46,323 nt of DNA from NCBI GenBank assembly GCA_964431735.1, contig CAYSLJ010000039.1, positions 1 through 46,323 on the forward strand, read 5' to 3'. The notes under the pieces are model-generated. The model saw nothing but the letters and a program-made list of their open reading frames with translations. It had not been told where the DNA came from and did no database searches. Positions 25,828-33,778 of this stretch are shown piece after piece. The position numbers were made by a program, and so were the translations under genes. The stretch comes from CALARM01 sp964431735 (GTDB lineage Bacteria > Vulcanimicrobiota > SpSt-956 > JAKJGF01). Within the stretch, counting starts at the first letter, position 1; each line of letters starts with the position of its first letter.

Positions 25828-25990
25828 AAGAGCCCACCGCTCTTATCAAGTTAAAATCAAATTTCGGGTTTCAGGTGTTGGGTTTTGGGTTTTCAATCTT
25901 TCTGACCCGGCACCCAGCACCCATAACCCTTATTATAGATTGATGACACGTGGTGGGTAATAATTATATCCCTTCACCCATCACCATTCA
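25828..25990. repeat. Heptamer-array hairpin between jag and mnmE
   Basis: At about 25864-25933, GGGTTTC/AGGTGTT/GGGTTTT units face ACCCGGC/ACCCAGC/ACCCATA units, so the two arms can pair into a long hairpin. A further GTGGTGGGT...CACCCATCACC pair lies at about 25951-25990. Nearby, AAGAGC and GCTCTT (25831-25847) form a small stem. The array interrupts an otherwise continuous operon. Confidence 0.6.
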
Positions 25991-25995
25991 CCTCT

Positions 25996-26625
25996 TTATT
26001 TCCGTGGCGATACAACGACCCTTCTTACGGGCTCATCTCCCTGGCTGTAAGTATTTACATAGGGATTGTCCTGAAGGACTGTATGAATAATTCTGCGCTC
26101 ATATGGCAACATTGGCTCCAGAACTATATTTTTTCTTGCTTCATAGGCTTTTTTAGCCATTTTTTCAGCCAGTCCCTGAAGGGTTTTCTCTCTTCTTTCC
26201 CTGTATCCTTCACCATCTACTACTATTCTTATTCTCTCTTTTTTCTCTTTATTTCCTTTATTTGCTATAATATTGAGTAAAAGCTGAAGAGAATCAAGAG
26301 TTCTCCCATGACGGCCTATTAAAATTCCGAGACTGTCTCCACTGAGGCAGAATCTAACTATATTATTTTCTTCTTTTTTATCGATTATTTTAACATCTAA
26401 ATTCATACAAATAAGAATATCTGATAAAACCTTTTCAGCAACTGAAGAGGGATTACTTTTAACAACTACTTTAACTCTGGCCTGCTTTGCACCAAGTCCG
26501 AAAATTCCCCTGCTTCCTTCATCAATAATCTGTATATCTACTTCATCTTCAGTTACACCTAATTCCAAAATAGCTTTTTCAGTTGCTTCTTCAACAGTTT
26601 TTCCTGTTTGTTCTACTTCTCTCAT
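25996..26625 (-). CDS. jag: RNA-binding protein Jag/KhpB
   Basis: 209 residues in the three-domain Jag order: N-terminal Jag-N domain (VEQTGKTVEEATEKAILELGV, then GSRGIFGLGAKQARVKV), a KH domain with its GxxG loop in LIGRHGRTLDSLQLL, and a C-terminal R3H domain (ERREKTLQGLAEKMAKKAYEARK...LPYERRIIHTVLQD). In other bacteria it forms an RNA chaperone with KhpA and affects cell elongation. Position beside yidC is the usual one. A 349-bp gap separates it from yidC, so it may have its own promoter. Confidence 0.93.
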   Translation of the reverse strand: MREVEQTGKTVEEATEKAILELGVTEDEVDIQIIDEGSRGIFGLGAKQARVKVVVKSNPSSVAEKVLSDILICMNLDVKIIDKKEENNIVRFCLSGDSLGILIGRHGRTLDSLQLLLNIIANKGNKEKKERIRIVVDGEGYRERREKTLQGLAEKMAKKAYEARKNIVLEPMLPYERRIIHTVLQDNPYVNTYSQGDEPVRRVVVSPRK

Positions 26626-26974
26626 TCCTATTGACCCGGATTGACATAGTATCAGTTATTTTCCGGCAGATAAATTATTTAGATAAACTACTTCTACATG
26701 ATTTTCATCTAAAGCCTTATTTTACGACGTAAAAAATGAAAATGCCTGTACCCTTAAATTATTCAGATAAACTGTATCTATATAGTTTTTATCTAAAGCT
26801 TTATTTTAAGCCATTAAAAATAACATTTTCTATAACTTTAACATATGTCTGAAATATATAAATATTTACTAAAACCGGGTAACCCTCCTTTACAAATAAT
26901 CTCTGTTTCAGGTGAAAATTGTATTAACACATTGGGAAGATTATCTATGAATTAATCATAAACTTGAAAACTGA
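26626..26974. other. 349-bp gap between yidC and jag with a duplicated segment
   Basis: Two direct copies of a segment of about 66 bp lie at 26671-26738 and 26755-26822 (84-bp period, roughly 80 percent alike by eye), sharing TAAATTATT, AGATAAACT and ATCTAAAGC. No gene or heptamer array is seen. It may be a decayed tandem duplication or a long leader for jag. Confidence 0.55.
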
Positions 26975-27799
26975 CTATTTTTTCCGCTTCTTCTTTTTAG
27001 CTGTATGTCCTAAAATCGCTGTTTTCTTACTTTCTTCCTTACTTTCTTCTGTAATTTCTTCTTTATCTTCTTCTGCAACATCTCCAACACTGATATCGGT
27101 AACTTCATCTTCTTTTGCAACTAAATTCATTATTATATATTGCTGCACAATACTTAAAAGGTTGAATACAAGCCAGTAAAGTATAAGTGCAGACTGAAAT
27201 TTATACATAATAAAAGTAATAAATACTGACATAAATATAGCTGTAGATTTTTGAGCTCCAAAGCCTGTCTGTGGTGTGGAACTCATAGTTATCATCTGTG
27301 ACAGATACATACTAAGACCGTAAATTATTACCAAAGGGAGATCCGGTGTGGCAAGACTATCTCCAAATAAGGGGATAACCTCACCCATAAAGGTAAATTT
27401 TGGTACCTGGTCCGGTGGCATACAACCAATCCATAAAAATTTCGCGTCTGCAAATTCAGCTTTAAAATGGTCAATAGTCTTATATAAAGCATAGATAATC
27501 GGCATCTGAATGAGTAAAGGGAGACAACCTCCTAAAGGATTGACTTTATGAGTTTTCCAGAGTTCCATCATCTTCTGGTTCAATTTTTCCGGTTCATTTT
27601 TATACTTCTCCCGCAGCCTGGTCATTTCCGGCTGAATCTTCTGCATATCCTTCATCGATTTGTACTGCTGGTTGGTAAAATAAAGCAAAGACAATTTTAT
27701 AGCAAACGTAAAAAGTATTATGGAATAGGCATAATTTCCTGTAATCTGATAGAAAAATTTGAGAATATCTCCTAAAAAAATACTGATACTATCTAACAA
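26975..27799 (-). CDS. yidC: Membrane insertase YidC/Oxa1
   Basis: 274 residues, the short form without the large periplasmic domain of proteobacterial YidC. The conserved core starts at YAYSIILFTFAIKLSLLYFTNQQYKSMKDMQKIQPEMTRL, with the cytoplasmic helical hairpin, then PLLIQMPIIYALYKTI. Later hydrophobic helices include VIIYGLSMYLSQM and LILYWLVFNLLSIVQQYIIM. It inserts and folds inner-membrane proteins with or without SecYEG. The highly charged tail (DVAEEDKEEITEES...KKKKRKK) fits binding to ribosomes. No lipoprotein Cys is seen at the start. It belongs to the operon running from rpmH. Confidence 0.96.
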   Translation of the reverse strand: MLDSISIFLGDILKFFYQITGNYAYSIILFTFAIKLSLLYFTNQQYKSMKDMQKIQPEMTRLREKYKNEPEKLNQKMMELWKTHKVNPLGGCLPLLIQMPIIYALYKTIDHFKAEFADAKFLWIGCMPPDQVPKFTFMGEVIPLFGDSLATPDLPLVIIYGLSMYLSQMITMSSTPQTGFGAQKSTAIFMSVFITFIMYKFQSALILYWLVFNLLSIVQQYIIMNLVAKEDEVTDISVGDVAEEDKEEITEESKEESKKTAILGHTAKKKKRKK

Positions 27800-27877
27800 T
27801 AGCTTTTCTGGTTAATCAAAATATGAAAACCAGTATCCCCCTTTTTAAAAAATTTCTTTCAGAGTCTGCAATAAACT

Positions 27878-28090
27878 CTATTCAACAGGATCATGTCCTC
27901 CTCTGCAGAAAGGATTACATCTCAATATCCGCCATGTAGCTTTCAGCCCTCCTCTAATTATACCATACTTTTCCAATGATTGAACAGCATACTCGGAACA
28001 GCTGGGATAAAATCTACAGACAGGCGGCATATAACAAGAAATATACTTCTGATAAAAACGTATAAGTTTTATCAGAATTAACTTTAGCAT
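27878..28090 (-). CDS. yidD: Membrane protein insertion efficiency factor YidD
   Basis: 70 residues with the complete family signature: FYQKYISCYMPPVCRFYPSCSEYAVQSLEKYG, then GGLKATWRILRCNPFCRGGHDPV. The amphipathic N-terminal helix associates with the inner membrane, and the protein aids YidC-dependent insertion. It overlaps the 3' end of rnpA by seven bases and precedes yidC, the usual order, which implies translational coupling. Confidence 0.95.
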   Translation of the reverse strand: MLKLILIKLIRFYQKYISCYMPPVCRFYPSCSEYAVQSLEKYGIIRGGLKATWRILRCNPFCRGGHDPVE

Positions 28091-28425
28091 TTGTACAGTC
28101 CACTCTTCTTAAAAAGTTCTGCAAAACATTTTAGAATGTCGTTCAAGCTGGATTTCAATACTGCTTTTCTGGCAACAAAAATTATATCATATCCATCAGT
28201 CAAATGTTCAATATAATAACGATAGGCTTCTCTAAAAAGTCTTTTTATTTTATTTCTTACAACAGCTTTACCCAGTTTTCTGGTCACAGAAAAACCTGTT
28301 CTATTATAATCCAGATTATTGGGGTATATATATATAACTGCTAAATTACTTGAAAAAGAAGTGCCATCCGTATAAGCTCTTTTAAAATTCTTATTAGAAG
28401 TTAAAGAAACACTTTTTTTCCTAAC
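28084..28425 (-). CDS. rnpA: Ribonuclease P protein component, start codon unusual
   Basis: The homologous reading frame runs from SLTSNKNFKRAYTDGTSFSSNLAVIY, through GFSVTRKLGKAVVRNKIKRLFREAYR (the RNR RNA-binding signature), to the stop at 28084. That is about 113 residues, the normal size. With the catalytic RNase P RNA it trims tRNA 5' ends. No ATG, GTG or TTG lies in frame before GTG 28285, which would discard the N-terminal half. AAAGGAGG stands five bases before a GTT codon at 28423-28425, where a GTG would be expected. Either a rare start codon is used or one base is a sequencing error. The start is therefore provisional, while the gene identity is firm. Confidence 0.85.
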   Translation of the reverse strand, partial: VRKKSVSLTSNKNFKRAYTDGTSFSSNLAVIYIYPNNLDYNRTGFSVTRKLGKAVVRNKIKRLFREAYRYYIEHLTDGYDIIFVARKAVLKSSLNDILKCFAELFKKSGLYKC

Positions 28426-28714
28426 GAATACCTCCTTTCATGAGAAACCACAAAACATGCCGGATAGTTTTTATAAAAATCAATATCAAAAATCTATCAG
28501 TCAAATTCTTTCTCTGAATAAAATTAACGCTTTTTTAAAATAACTTATAAATCATCTCATCGTCAACATTTACAGGACAATCAATGTTTAATAAGTTATA
28601 ATACTCAGTAGTTTTAAATACAACACCGGATTATCTGTGAGTTTATCTCCTCCCGTGACGCGTTACCTGTTATGCATCACGACCATACCCGGTGGAGTCT
28701 CTGTCACAGGTCAT

Positions 28715-28849
28715 TTAAACGGTTAAGCTTTTTCTGCCTTTACGTCTCCTGGCCTGTAACACTCTACGGCCGCCATTGGATTTCATTCTTGAAAGAAATC
28801 CGTGGGTTCTTTTCCTTGGTACATTTTTGGGTTGATAAGTTCTTTTCAA
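28715..28849 (-). CDS. rpmH: Ribosomal protein bL34
   Basis: A 44-residue basic protein: KRTYQPKNVPRKRTHGF, SRMKSNGGRRVLQARRRKGR, ending KSLTV. This is the complete bL34 sequence pattern, a component of the 50S subunit. The start is taken as TTG at 28849, with GAGGTGAG five bases upstream; the same codon position is the Met of other bL34 proteins. It is first in the leftward operon, just downstream of a consensus promoter, next to oriC as in many bacteria. Confidence 0.93.
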   Translation of the reverse strand: MKRTYQPKNVPRKRTHGFLSRMKSNGGRRVLQARRRKGRKSLTV

Positions 28850-28913
28850 TCTACTCACCTCTTCAGAAATTTCTCAATTTCTGCTGCCCGAGTTCAGCAA
28901 TATTAATTCCCTC

Positions 28914-28942
28914 ATTTTAACAAAGATAAAAATACTTGTCAA
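28914..28942 (-). promoter_or_regulatory. Predicted sigma-70 promoter for rpmH operon
   Basis: Read on the minus strand: TTGACA (28937-28942), a 17-base spacer, then TAAAAT (28914-28919), about 65 bases before the rpmH start. A near-consensus housekeeping promoter. Confidence 0.75.
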
Positions 28943-28966
28943 TCATGAGACCGGTGATTACGTTTA

Positions 28967-29376
28967 AAGATAGTGTTTTTTTATGACAGCTAGTTTTATT
29001 TTTACTGGAAATCCCACTTAATTTTGTAAATCTATTACTCAGTAAATAGTGAGTATTGAATAGTGAAAACCAGGTAAAATCCATTTTTTTTCACTTTTCA
29101 CTTTTCACTTTTCACTCTGAATATTCTACGATAAATTTCTTTTTCCAGTGTATATAAAATTAATTAAATGTCTCAGATTTCAGGTTTCAGGTTCTGTGTT
29201 CTGGCTATTCTTAATCCATCCCACCCTCTTCACCTATCGTGACCTGTAACGCGTAACGGGAGCAAAAAACTCATGTCTACATATAATACAGATTTTTTCG
29301 GGATACTCTTTTACAGGGAGAGGTAATTAGAACCTATTCAAAAAGTAAAATCACCTGCCATAAAAAACACTATCTT
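28967..29376. repeat. 410-bp segment bounded by inverted repeats, between rpmH and oriC
   Basis: AAGATAGTGTTTTTTTATG at 28967 and the complement of CATAAAAAACACTATCTT at 29359-29376 form an inverted pair. Inside are a GTGAATA/TTTCACT heptamer hairpin (about 29041-29118), a CAGGTTT-type array (about 29175-29200), a family H unit (29235-29320) and the shared C/D terminal box (29327-29350). No gene is present. It looks like a nest of repeats. Confidence 0.55.
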
Positions 29377-29392
29377 AATCATATTAACTTTT

Positions 29393-29421
29393 TTGACAAA
29401 TTAAACCTTTTTTGTTATACA
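29393..29421 (+). promoter_or_regulatory. Predicted promoter reading across oriC toward dnaA
   Basis: TTGACA (29393-29398), 17-base spacer, TATACA (29416-29421). Transcription from here would cross both DnaA-box clusters before reaching dnaA. A second candidate is TTAAGT (29631-29636), 17 bases, TATAAT (29654-29659), directly before the second cluster. Confidence 0.6.
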
Positions 29422-29822
29422 AAAAAACTAAAATAAAAAAAATAGAATTTTTGTTCGATTTTTCTATAAAGTTATCCACAAGTTATCCACAGTTGTGGAT
29501 AACTTGTGGATAACTTCTTTCAACGATTAAATCTTGCACAGGTAAGAATACAGTATGTATAAAAAAAAATTAACTTCTCAAATAAAAAAATACACACAAA
29601 AGCTTTATAATACATAGATTTATCCTGAAATTAAGTTCTAAAAAACAGGGGGGTATAATAAAAGTTATCCACAGGTTAAAGACAATTACCTGTGGATATG
29701 TGGATAACTTTAGAAAGAGGAATTAGAAATTTTTTAACGAATAGCATGATGTAACGGGGGCTAACTATTATTTTTATAAATTAATTCTATAGCACCAGAA
29801 TAAATCTGGCGGTGATAATTTT
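29393..29822. other. oriC: Chromosomal replication origin (oriC)
   Basis: Seven DnaA-box sequences lie between rpmH and dnaA. Cluster 1 has TTATCCACA at 29472-29480 and 29483-29491, and the reverse form TGTGGATAA at 29494-29502 and 29505-29513. The four boxes are spaced exactly 11 bp and form a nearly perfect palindrome of about 44 bp. Cluster 2 has TTATCCACA at 29665-29673, TGTGGATAT at 29691-29699 and TGTGGATAA at 29699-29707. Very AT-rich tracts at 29400-29465 and 29560-29640 are candidates for the unwinding element. DnaA should bind here to start replication and may repress its own gene. Confidence 0.88.
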
Positions 29823-31196
29823 ATGGTAAATATTATTGACAATTCCAATTTCAATGAAATCTGGCAGGAAGCGCTTCCTCTACTGGAAAAAGAACTTGGC
29901 ACGGCAACATTTGAAGCATGTCTGAAGAGTTCTAAACCGGAATTTTTTGATAAGAACAATCTTAAAATCAGTGTGGCAAATACATTTGCCAGGAACTGGC
30001 TGGAACAGAGGGAAACTAAAAAATTAATTGAGACAACACTGGCATCACTGAGCGGGCAGAAAATAAGCATATCCTTTACAATTGACTCTGATGCCGTTCC
30101 TCAAAAACCTCAGCAGAAACTCATTATAGAAAAGAATTATCCTGTAGCAGGTCAGGCAAAAAAAACGTTAATCCATAACAATAACTTAAATCCTAAATAT
30201 ACCTTTGCAACTTTTGTCGTAGGCAATAATAATTCTCTTGCCCATGCTGCATGTCTTGCCGTATCGGAAGCTCCTGCAAAGGTTTACAATCCTCTTTTTA
30301 TATACGGAGGAGTGGGACTGGGAAAAACCCATCTCATGCATGCAGTGGGACATCAGGCAATTACGTTAAGACCGGACTTAAATGTTACTTACATATCAAC
30401 AGAGACATTTACAAATGAAATGATTGAAGCCATACAGAGCGGTAAGACGAAGAATTTCAGAAACAGATACAGAACAGTAGATATATTACTTATAGACGAT
30501 ATACAGTTCCTCATAAGTAAAGAAGGTATTCAGGAAGAGTTTTTCCATACATTCAATGATCTTCACAGTGCAGACAAGCAGATAATTATTACAAGCGACA
30601 GACCTCCAAAGGAAATACCTACCCTTCAGGACAGATTGAAATCCAGATTCGAATGGGGACTTATTGCAGATATTCAGGCACCTAATTTAGAAACGAGGCA
30701 GGCTATTTTAAGAAGGAAAGCAGAACTGGAGAATATACATATACCAAACAATGTAATTGAATACATAGCAGAAATAATAAGCTCAAATATAAGAGAACTG
30801 GAAGGAGTACTGGTAAGAATAATGGCCTATGCTTCTCTGAAAAAAGCTAAAATAGATCTTCCTCTGGCAAAAGAAGCAATAGGTTCTCTCATTACAAGTA
30901 CAGACAGTGACACAATAACAGTACCTATTATATTGCAAAAGACTGCTGATTATTTTGCCGTACCTCTGGAAGACTTATCTTCAGGGAAAAGGGATGCGAA
31001 ATTAGCAAGAGCAAGACAGATTGCAATGTTTCTTGCCAGAGAATTAACAAAGACATCTTTTCCGGAGATAGGTAAACATTTCGGAGGCAAAGACCATACA
31101 ACAGTACTTCATGCCTATAATAAAATAAAAGAAGACAGTGACCCTGCGATAAAAGCTCATATAAACAATATAAAAAATGAGTTGAAAGCAGTGTAA
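29823..31196 (+). CDS. dnaA: Replication initiator DnaA
   Basis: 457 residues, full length. Domain I (1-85) has IWQEALPLLEKELG. A short linker of about 40 residues follows. The AAA+ domain carries Walker A GGVGLGKTHLMHA (162-174), Walker B ILLIDDIQFL, and sensor segment ITSDRPPKEI. The C-terminal DNA-binding domain contains the DnaA signature ARQIAMFLARELT...GKHFGGKDHTTVLHAYNKI. It opens oriC and loads the replicative helicase. It is adjacent to box clusters that it should recognise. The ribosome site is weak (GGCGGTGA), consistent with modest expression. Confidence 0.98.
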   Translation: MVNIIDNSNFNEIWQEALPLLEKELGTATFEACLKSSKPEFFDKNNLKISVANTFARNWLEQRETKKLIETTLASLSGQKISISFTIDSDAVPQKPQQKLIIEKNYPVAGQAKKTLIHNNNLNPKYTFATFVVGNNNSLAHAACLAVSEAPAKVYNPLFIYGGVGLGKTHLMHAVGHQAITLRPDLNVTYISTETFTNEMIEAIQSGKTKNFRNRYRTVDILLIDDIQFLISKEGIQEEFFHTFNDLHSADKQIIITSDRPPKEIPTLQDRLKSRFEWGLIADIQAPNLETRQAILRRKAELENIHIPNNVIEYIAEIISSNIRELEGVLVRIMAYASLKKAKIDLPLAKEAIGSLITSTDSDTITVPIILQKTADYFAVPLEDLSSGKRDAKLARARQIAMFLARELTKTSFPEIGKHFGGKDHTTVLHAYNKIKEDSDPAIKAHINNIKNELKAV

Positions 31197-31227
31197 AGAG
31201 TGAGCAGTGAAAAAGGAGACCATAGAA

Positions 31228-32361
31228 ATGAAAGTAATTTGTTTACAGGAAGAATTAAATAAAGGAATTCAAATAGCCAGTAAAGCTATCAGCTCAAAGA
31301 TAATAGAACCTGTTTACGGTAATATTATGCTGGAAGCGTCCAATAACAATATGAAACTTGTAGGCACAAGCGGTGAAATTTCCATAGAGATTATTATAAA
31401 AGTTGAATCTATAGAACAGGAAGGGAGTATAACTGTCCCGTCAAGAGAACTCGGCAATCTTGTAGGAAGTCTGAATCCCGGTCACGTAAAAATAGAATCA
31501 GACGATATAAAAATAATTAATATTGAAACAAAAGGAAGTAATTATCAATTAAACGGTCTTTCTTCCGATCAGTTTCCGTCTATACCAAAAATAATCGGTG
31601 AAGACACTGTTTCCATAAGTCAGAAGACATTAAAAAGTATGATTAAAGAGACAGGGTTTGCCATAGCACCGCCTGATGAAGTAAGAGCCATATTAAAAGG
31701 GAGCCTTTTTGAAATACAGGGAGAGAGCCTGACAGTAGTCTCTGCAGACGGAAGAAGGATGGCCAAGAAAACAGCGAAATTATTAAACTCTCCGGGGAAA
31801 AATTTTGAAGTTGTAGTGCCTAAAAAAACTCTTAACGAACTCCTGAAAATCCTTACTGATAATCAGGAAGATGAAGTCAAAATTTACATAACAGACAGTC
31901 AGATAGACTTTCAGATGAATGATACAAGAGTTCTTTCCTCTCTTATACAGGGGAAATTCCCCAATTACAGGCAGGTAATACCGGCTCACTGTGATCAATC
32001 TCTCACAATAGATAAAGAGGCTTTTTATAAAGCATTGAGAAGAGCTTCATATATAACCCAGAAAGATCTTGAAAGTCCTGATCTGGTTAAATTCAAAATA
32101 CATGACAGTCAGATAATTATAACTGCAAATACTCAGGATGTAGGCCAGGCCTATGAAGAAATCGATCTTCCCGAACCAGCACAGACTCTGGATATATCTT
32201 TCAATGCAAAATATCTCATTGACGCTCTGGGCTGTATGGAATGTGATGAAATTACATTTGAATTAAGTAACCCCGTAAATCCAGGTATAATAAAACCTGT
32301 AAGGGAAAAAGATAAAGATGAAGATTATATTTATGTTATTATGCCGGTAAGACTCAAGTAG
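31228..32361 (+). CDS. dnaN: DNA polymerase III beta sliding clamp
   Basis: 377 residues, three repeated clamp domains, starting MKVICLQEELNKGIQIASKAIS and ending YVIMPVRLK, the normal clamp C-terminus. ATG 31228 is preceded by AAAGGAG at nine bases; an in-frame GTG at 31207 would place that ribosome site inside the gene. It forms the ring that tethers polymerase III and other partners to DNA. It follows dnaA by 31 bases, probably as one operon. recF and gyrB, often next, are missing here; tRNA and tadA genes follow instead. Confidence 0.97.
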   Translation: MKVICLQEELNKGIQIASKAISSKIIEPVYGNIMLEASNNNMKLVGTSGEISIEIIIKVESIEQEGSITVPSRELGNLVGSLNPGHVKIESDDIKIINIETKGSNYQLNGLSSDQFPSIPKIIGEDTVSISQKTLKSMIKETGFAIAPPDEVRAILKGSLFEIQGESLTVVSADGRRMAKKTAKLLNSPGKNFEVVVPKKTLNELLKILTDNQEDEVKIYITDSQIDFQMNDTRVLSSLIQGKFPNYRQVIPAHCDQSLTIDKEAFYKALRRASYITQKDLESPDLVKFKIHDSQIIITANTQDVGQAYEEIDLPEPAQTLDISFNAKYLIDALGCMECDEITFELSNPVNPGIIKPVREKDKDEDYIYVIMPVRLK

Positions 32362-32362
32362 G

Positions 32363-32380
32363 GGCGTTTAATTAAACGCC
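32363..32380 (+). terminator. Perfect 18-bp palindrome after dnaN
   Basis: GGCGTTTAATTAAACGCC lies directly behind the dnaN stop and is followed by ATTACTTATTTTC. It is probably a weak terminator or an mRNA 3' stabiliser for dnaA-dnaN. Confidence 0.55.
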
Positions 32381-32402
32381 ATTACTTATTTTCAAAAAGG
32401 TC

Positions 32403-32431
32403 TTGTATTTTAATTTTCAATATGCTAAAAT
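32403..32431 (+). promoter_or_regulatory. Predicted promoter of the tRNA-tadA cluster
   Basis: TTGTAT (32403-32408), 17-base spacer, TAAAAT (32426-32431), 18 bases before the mature tRNA-Ser 5' end. Confidence 0.6.
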
Positions 32432-32449
32432 ACTCCTGACTATGCGTTA

Positions 32450-32541
32450 GGAGAGATGGCCGAGCGGCTGAAGGCGGTCGCCTGCTAAGCGATTATACGT
32501 GTGTTGAGCATGTATCGTGGGTTCAAATCCCACTCTCTCCG
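32450..32541 (+). tRNA. tRNA-Ser (GCU anticodon)
   Basis: A class II tRNA: acceptor GGAGAGA pairs with TCTCTCC, discriminator G, anticodon loop CTGCTAA, and a long variable arm (ACGTGTGTTGAGCATGT region). The T arm has GGGTTCAAATCCC. Reads AGC/AGU codons. The 3' CCA is not encoded. Confidence 0.92.
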
Positions 32542-32555
32542 TTATATTCACGCAG

Positions 32556-32628
32556 GCGCCTGTAGCTCAGCGGATAGAGCAACGGACTACGAATCCGTAG
32601 GTCGGAGGTTCAAATCCTCTCGGGCGCG
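32556..32628 (+). tRNA. tRNA-Arg (ACG anticodon)
   Basis: Acceptor GCGCCTG pairs with CGGGCGC (one G-T pair), D arm AGCTCAGCGGATAGAGC, anticodon loop CTACGAA, T arm GGAGGTTCAAATCCTC, discriminator G. The first anticodon base A34 is the substrate for deamination to inosine by TadA, encoded 13 bases downstream. Confidence 0.93.
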
Positions 32629-32641
32629 TGACCATGAGAAA

Positions 32642-33121
32642 ATGGATCTTTTAAAAAAAGATGAGTATTTTATGAAAAAAGCTCTCTTTCAGGCAGAGAA
32701 AGCTTTCAGTCTGGGAGAAGTTCCTGTAGGGGCTGTTCTGGTATACAGAGAAGCTATGGTAATAGCAACAGCCTTCAATCAGAGGGAAACAAAGAAAAAT
32801 CCTCTTGCCCATGCAGAATTAATAGGAATTGAAAAAGCCTGTAAACTGATGGACAGATGGAGATTGGACGATATATCTCTCTATGTGACACTGGAACCAT
32901 GTCCTATGTGTGCCGGCGCAGCAGTGCAGGCAAGGATAAAAAGACTTGTTTTCGGTGCGAAAGATCCAAAGGCAGGAGCAATTACATCTCTGATGAATAT
33001 ACCGGGAGATAAGAGACTGAATCATAGAATAGAAACTCTCGGAGGTATCCTGGAAGAAGAATGCAGTTTTATATTAAAGGAATTTTTCAGGAAATTAAGA
33101 ATTAATAAGAGAACTGAATGA
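32642..33121 (+). CDS. tadA: tRNA-specific adenosine deaminase TadA
   Basis: 159 residues from ATG 32642; a longer frame from 32501 would run through two tRNA genes and is rejected. The zinc-dependent deaminase motifs are intact: PLAHAELIGIEKA (HAE, with Zn ligand His and catalytic Glu) and TLEPCPMCAGAAVQARI (PCxxC). The GEVPVGAVLV N-terminal strand and the C-terminal helix typical of TadA are present. It converts A34 of tRNA-Arg(ACG) to inosine so that CGU, CGC and CGA can be read; that tRNA is immediately upstream, so enzyme and substrate are probably co-transcribed. The ribosome site is weak. Confidence 0.93.
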   Translation: MDLLKKDEYFMKKALFQAEKAFSLGEVPVGAVLVYREAMVIATAFNQRETKKNPLAHAELIGIEKACKLMDRWRLDDISLYVTLEPCPMCAGAAVQARIKRLVFGAKDPKAGAITSLMNIPGDKRLNHRIETLGGILEEECSFILKEFFRKLRINKRTE

Positions 33122-33135
33122 GTGAATCCTTATAA

Positions 33136-33228
33136 GGAGAGATGGCTGAGTCCGGTTGAAAGCGCTCGACTCGAAATCGAGTAAGGAGAGTTAAATCTCT
33201 TTCGTGGGTTCGAATCCCACTCTCTCCG
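33136..33228 (+). tRNA. tRNA-Ser (CGA anticodon)
   Basis: Class II tRNA of 93 bases: acceptor GGAGAGA/TCTCTCC, anticodon stem CTCGA/TCGAG with loop CTCGAAA, variable arm GGAGAGTTAAATCTCTTT, T arm GGGTTCGAATCCC. Reads UCG. Confidence 0.93.
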
Positions 33229-33332
33229 TAAAATAGTGAATGGTGAGTAGTGAATAGTGAGTATTTTTGCTATTAACTGATTAATAGAATAAAGAGCCCT
33301 TTAGCTGTCAGTTAACCGCTGACAGCTAAAAA
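33229..33332. repeat. Two different heptamer-type repeats between tRNA-Ser genes
   Basis: 33233-33263 is a GTGAATG/GTGAGTA/GTGAATA/GTGAGTA array. 33301-33329 is a hairpin with 11-base arms TTAGCTGTCAG and CTGACAGCTAA around TTAACCG. The short gap thus holds two different flavours of the 7-bp repeat. Confidence 0.7.
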
Positions 33333-33425
33333 GGAGAGATGGCTGAGTCCGGTTGAAGGCGCTCGATTGGAAATCGAGTAGGCGGGTTTACCCCCGCCTC
33401 GTGGGTTCGAATCCCACTCTCTCCG
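33333..33425 (+). tRNA. tRNA-Ser (GGA anticodon)
   Basis: Class II tRNA of 93 bases nearly identical to the CGA species outside the anticodon (loop TTGGAAA) and the variable arm (GGCGGGTTTACCCCCGCCT). Reads UCC and UCU. With the GCU and CGA species, three serine isoacceptors lie within 1 kb. Confidence 0.93.
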
Positions 33426-33430
33426 TTAGA

Positions 33431-33715
33431 AAATTTTTGGCCGTGCTAGATGGGGAACTAGCGGTGCCCTGTACCTGCAATCCGCTATAGCAGGATTGAA
33501 TCCCTGTTTGAGGTTTTGTTTTTCAAGGTCTGCCTCTGGCAAGTGGTGATGAGAATCGGGCCCTTCGCAACGAAACCTTTCGAACCCTGTCAGGACTGGG
33601 AAGTAGCAGCAGTAAGGAAGTTATTTCGTGTGCCGCAGGTTTTACCTGGTTGGAGCTAACTACCATAGTAACGCTTGGGGAATAAGATCGAGGACAGGTG
33701 CACGGTCAAAAATTT
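33431..33715 (+). ncRNA. ffs: Signal recognition particle RNA, large bacterial type
   Basis: About 280 bases. The ends AAATTTTTGGCCGTG and CACGGTCAAAAATTT pair. The 5' part GTGCTAGATGGGGAACTAGC, then GGTGCCCTGTACC, is the Alu-domain sequence of the long SRP RNA of Gram-positive bacteria. The helix 8 segment GTCAGGACTGGGAAG followed by AGCAGCAGTAAG is the Ffh-binding loop. It targets nascent membrane proteins through Ffh and FtsY. The order tRNA-Ser, tadA, SRP RNA is also known from Bacillus-type genomes. Exact ends are estimated from pairing. Confidence 0.92.
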
Positions 33716-33778
33716 AAGGTTTTAAATGTCACAGTTACACTTTTTCTGATAACCCATATATTTTAAAAATTACTGGTT

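Noticed and set aside
32501..32641. N-terminal extension of TadA
   Set aside because: It would be translated from the tRNA-Ser and tRNA-Arg genes.
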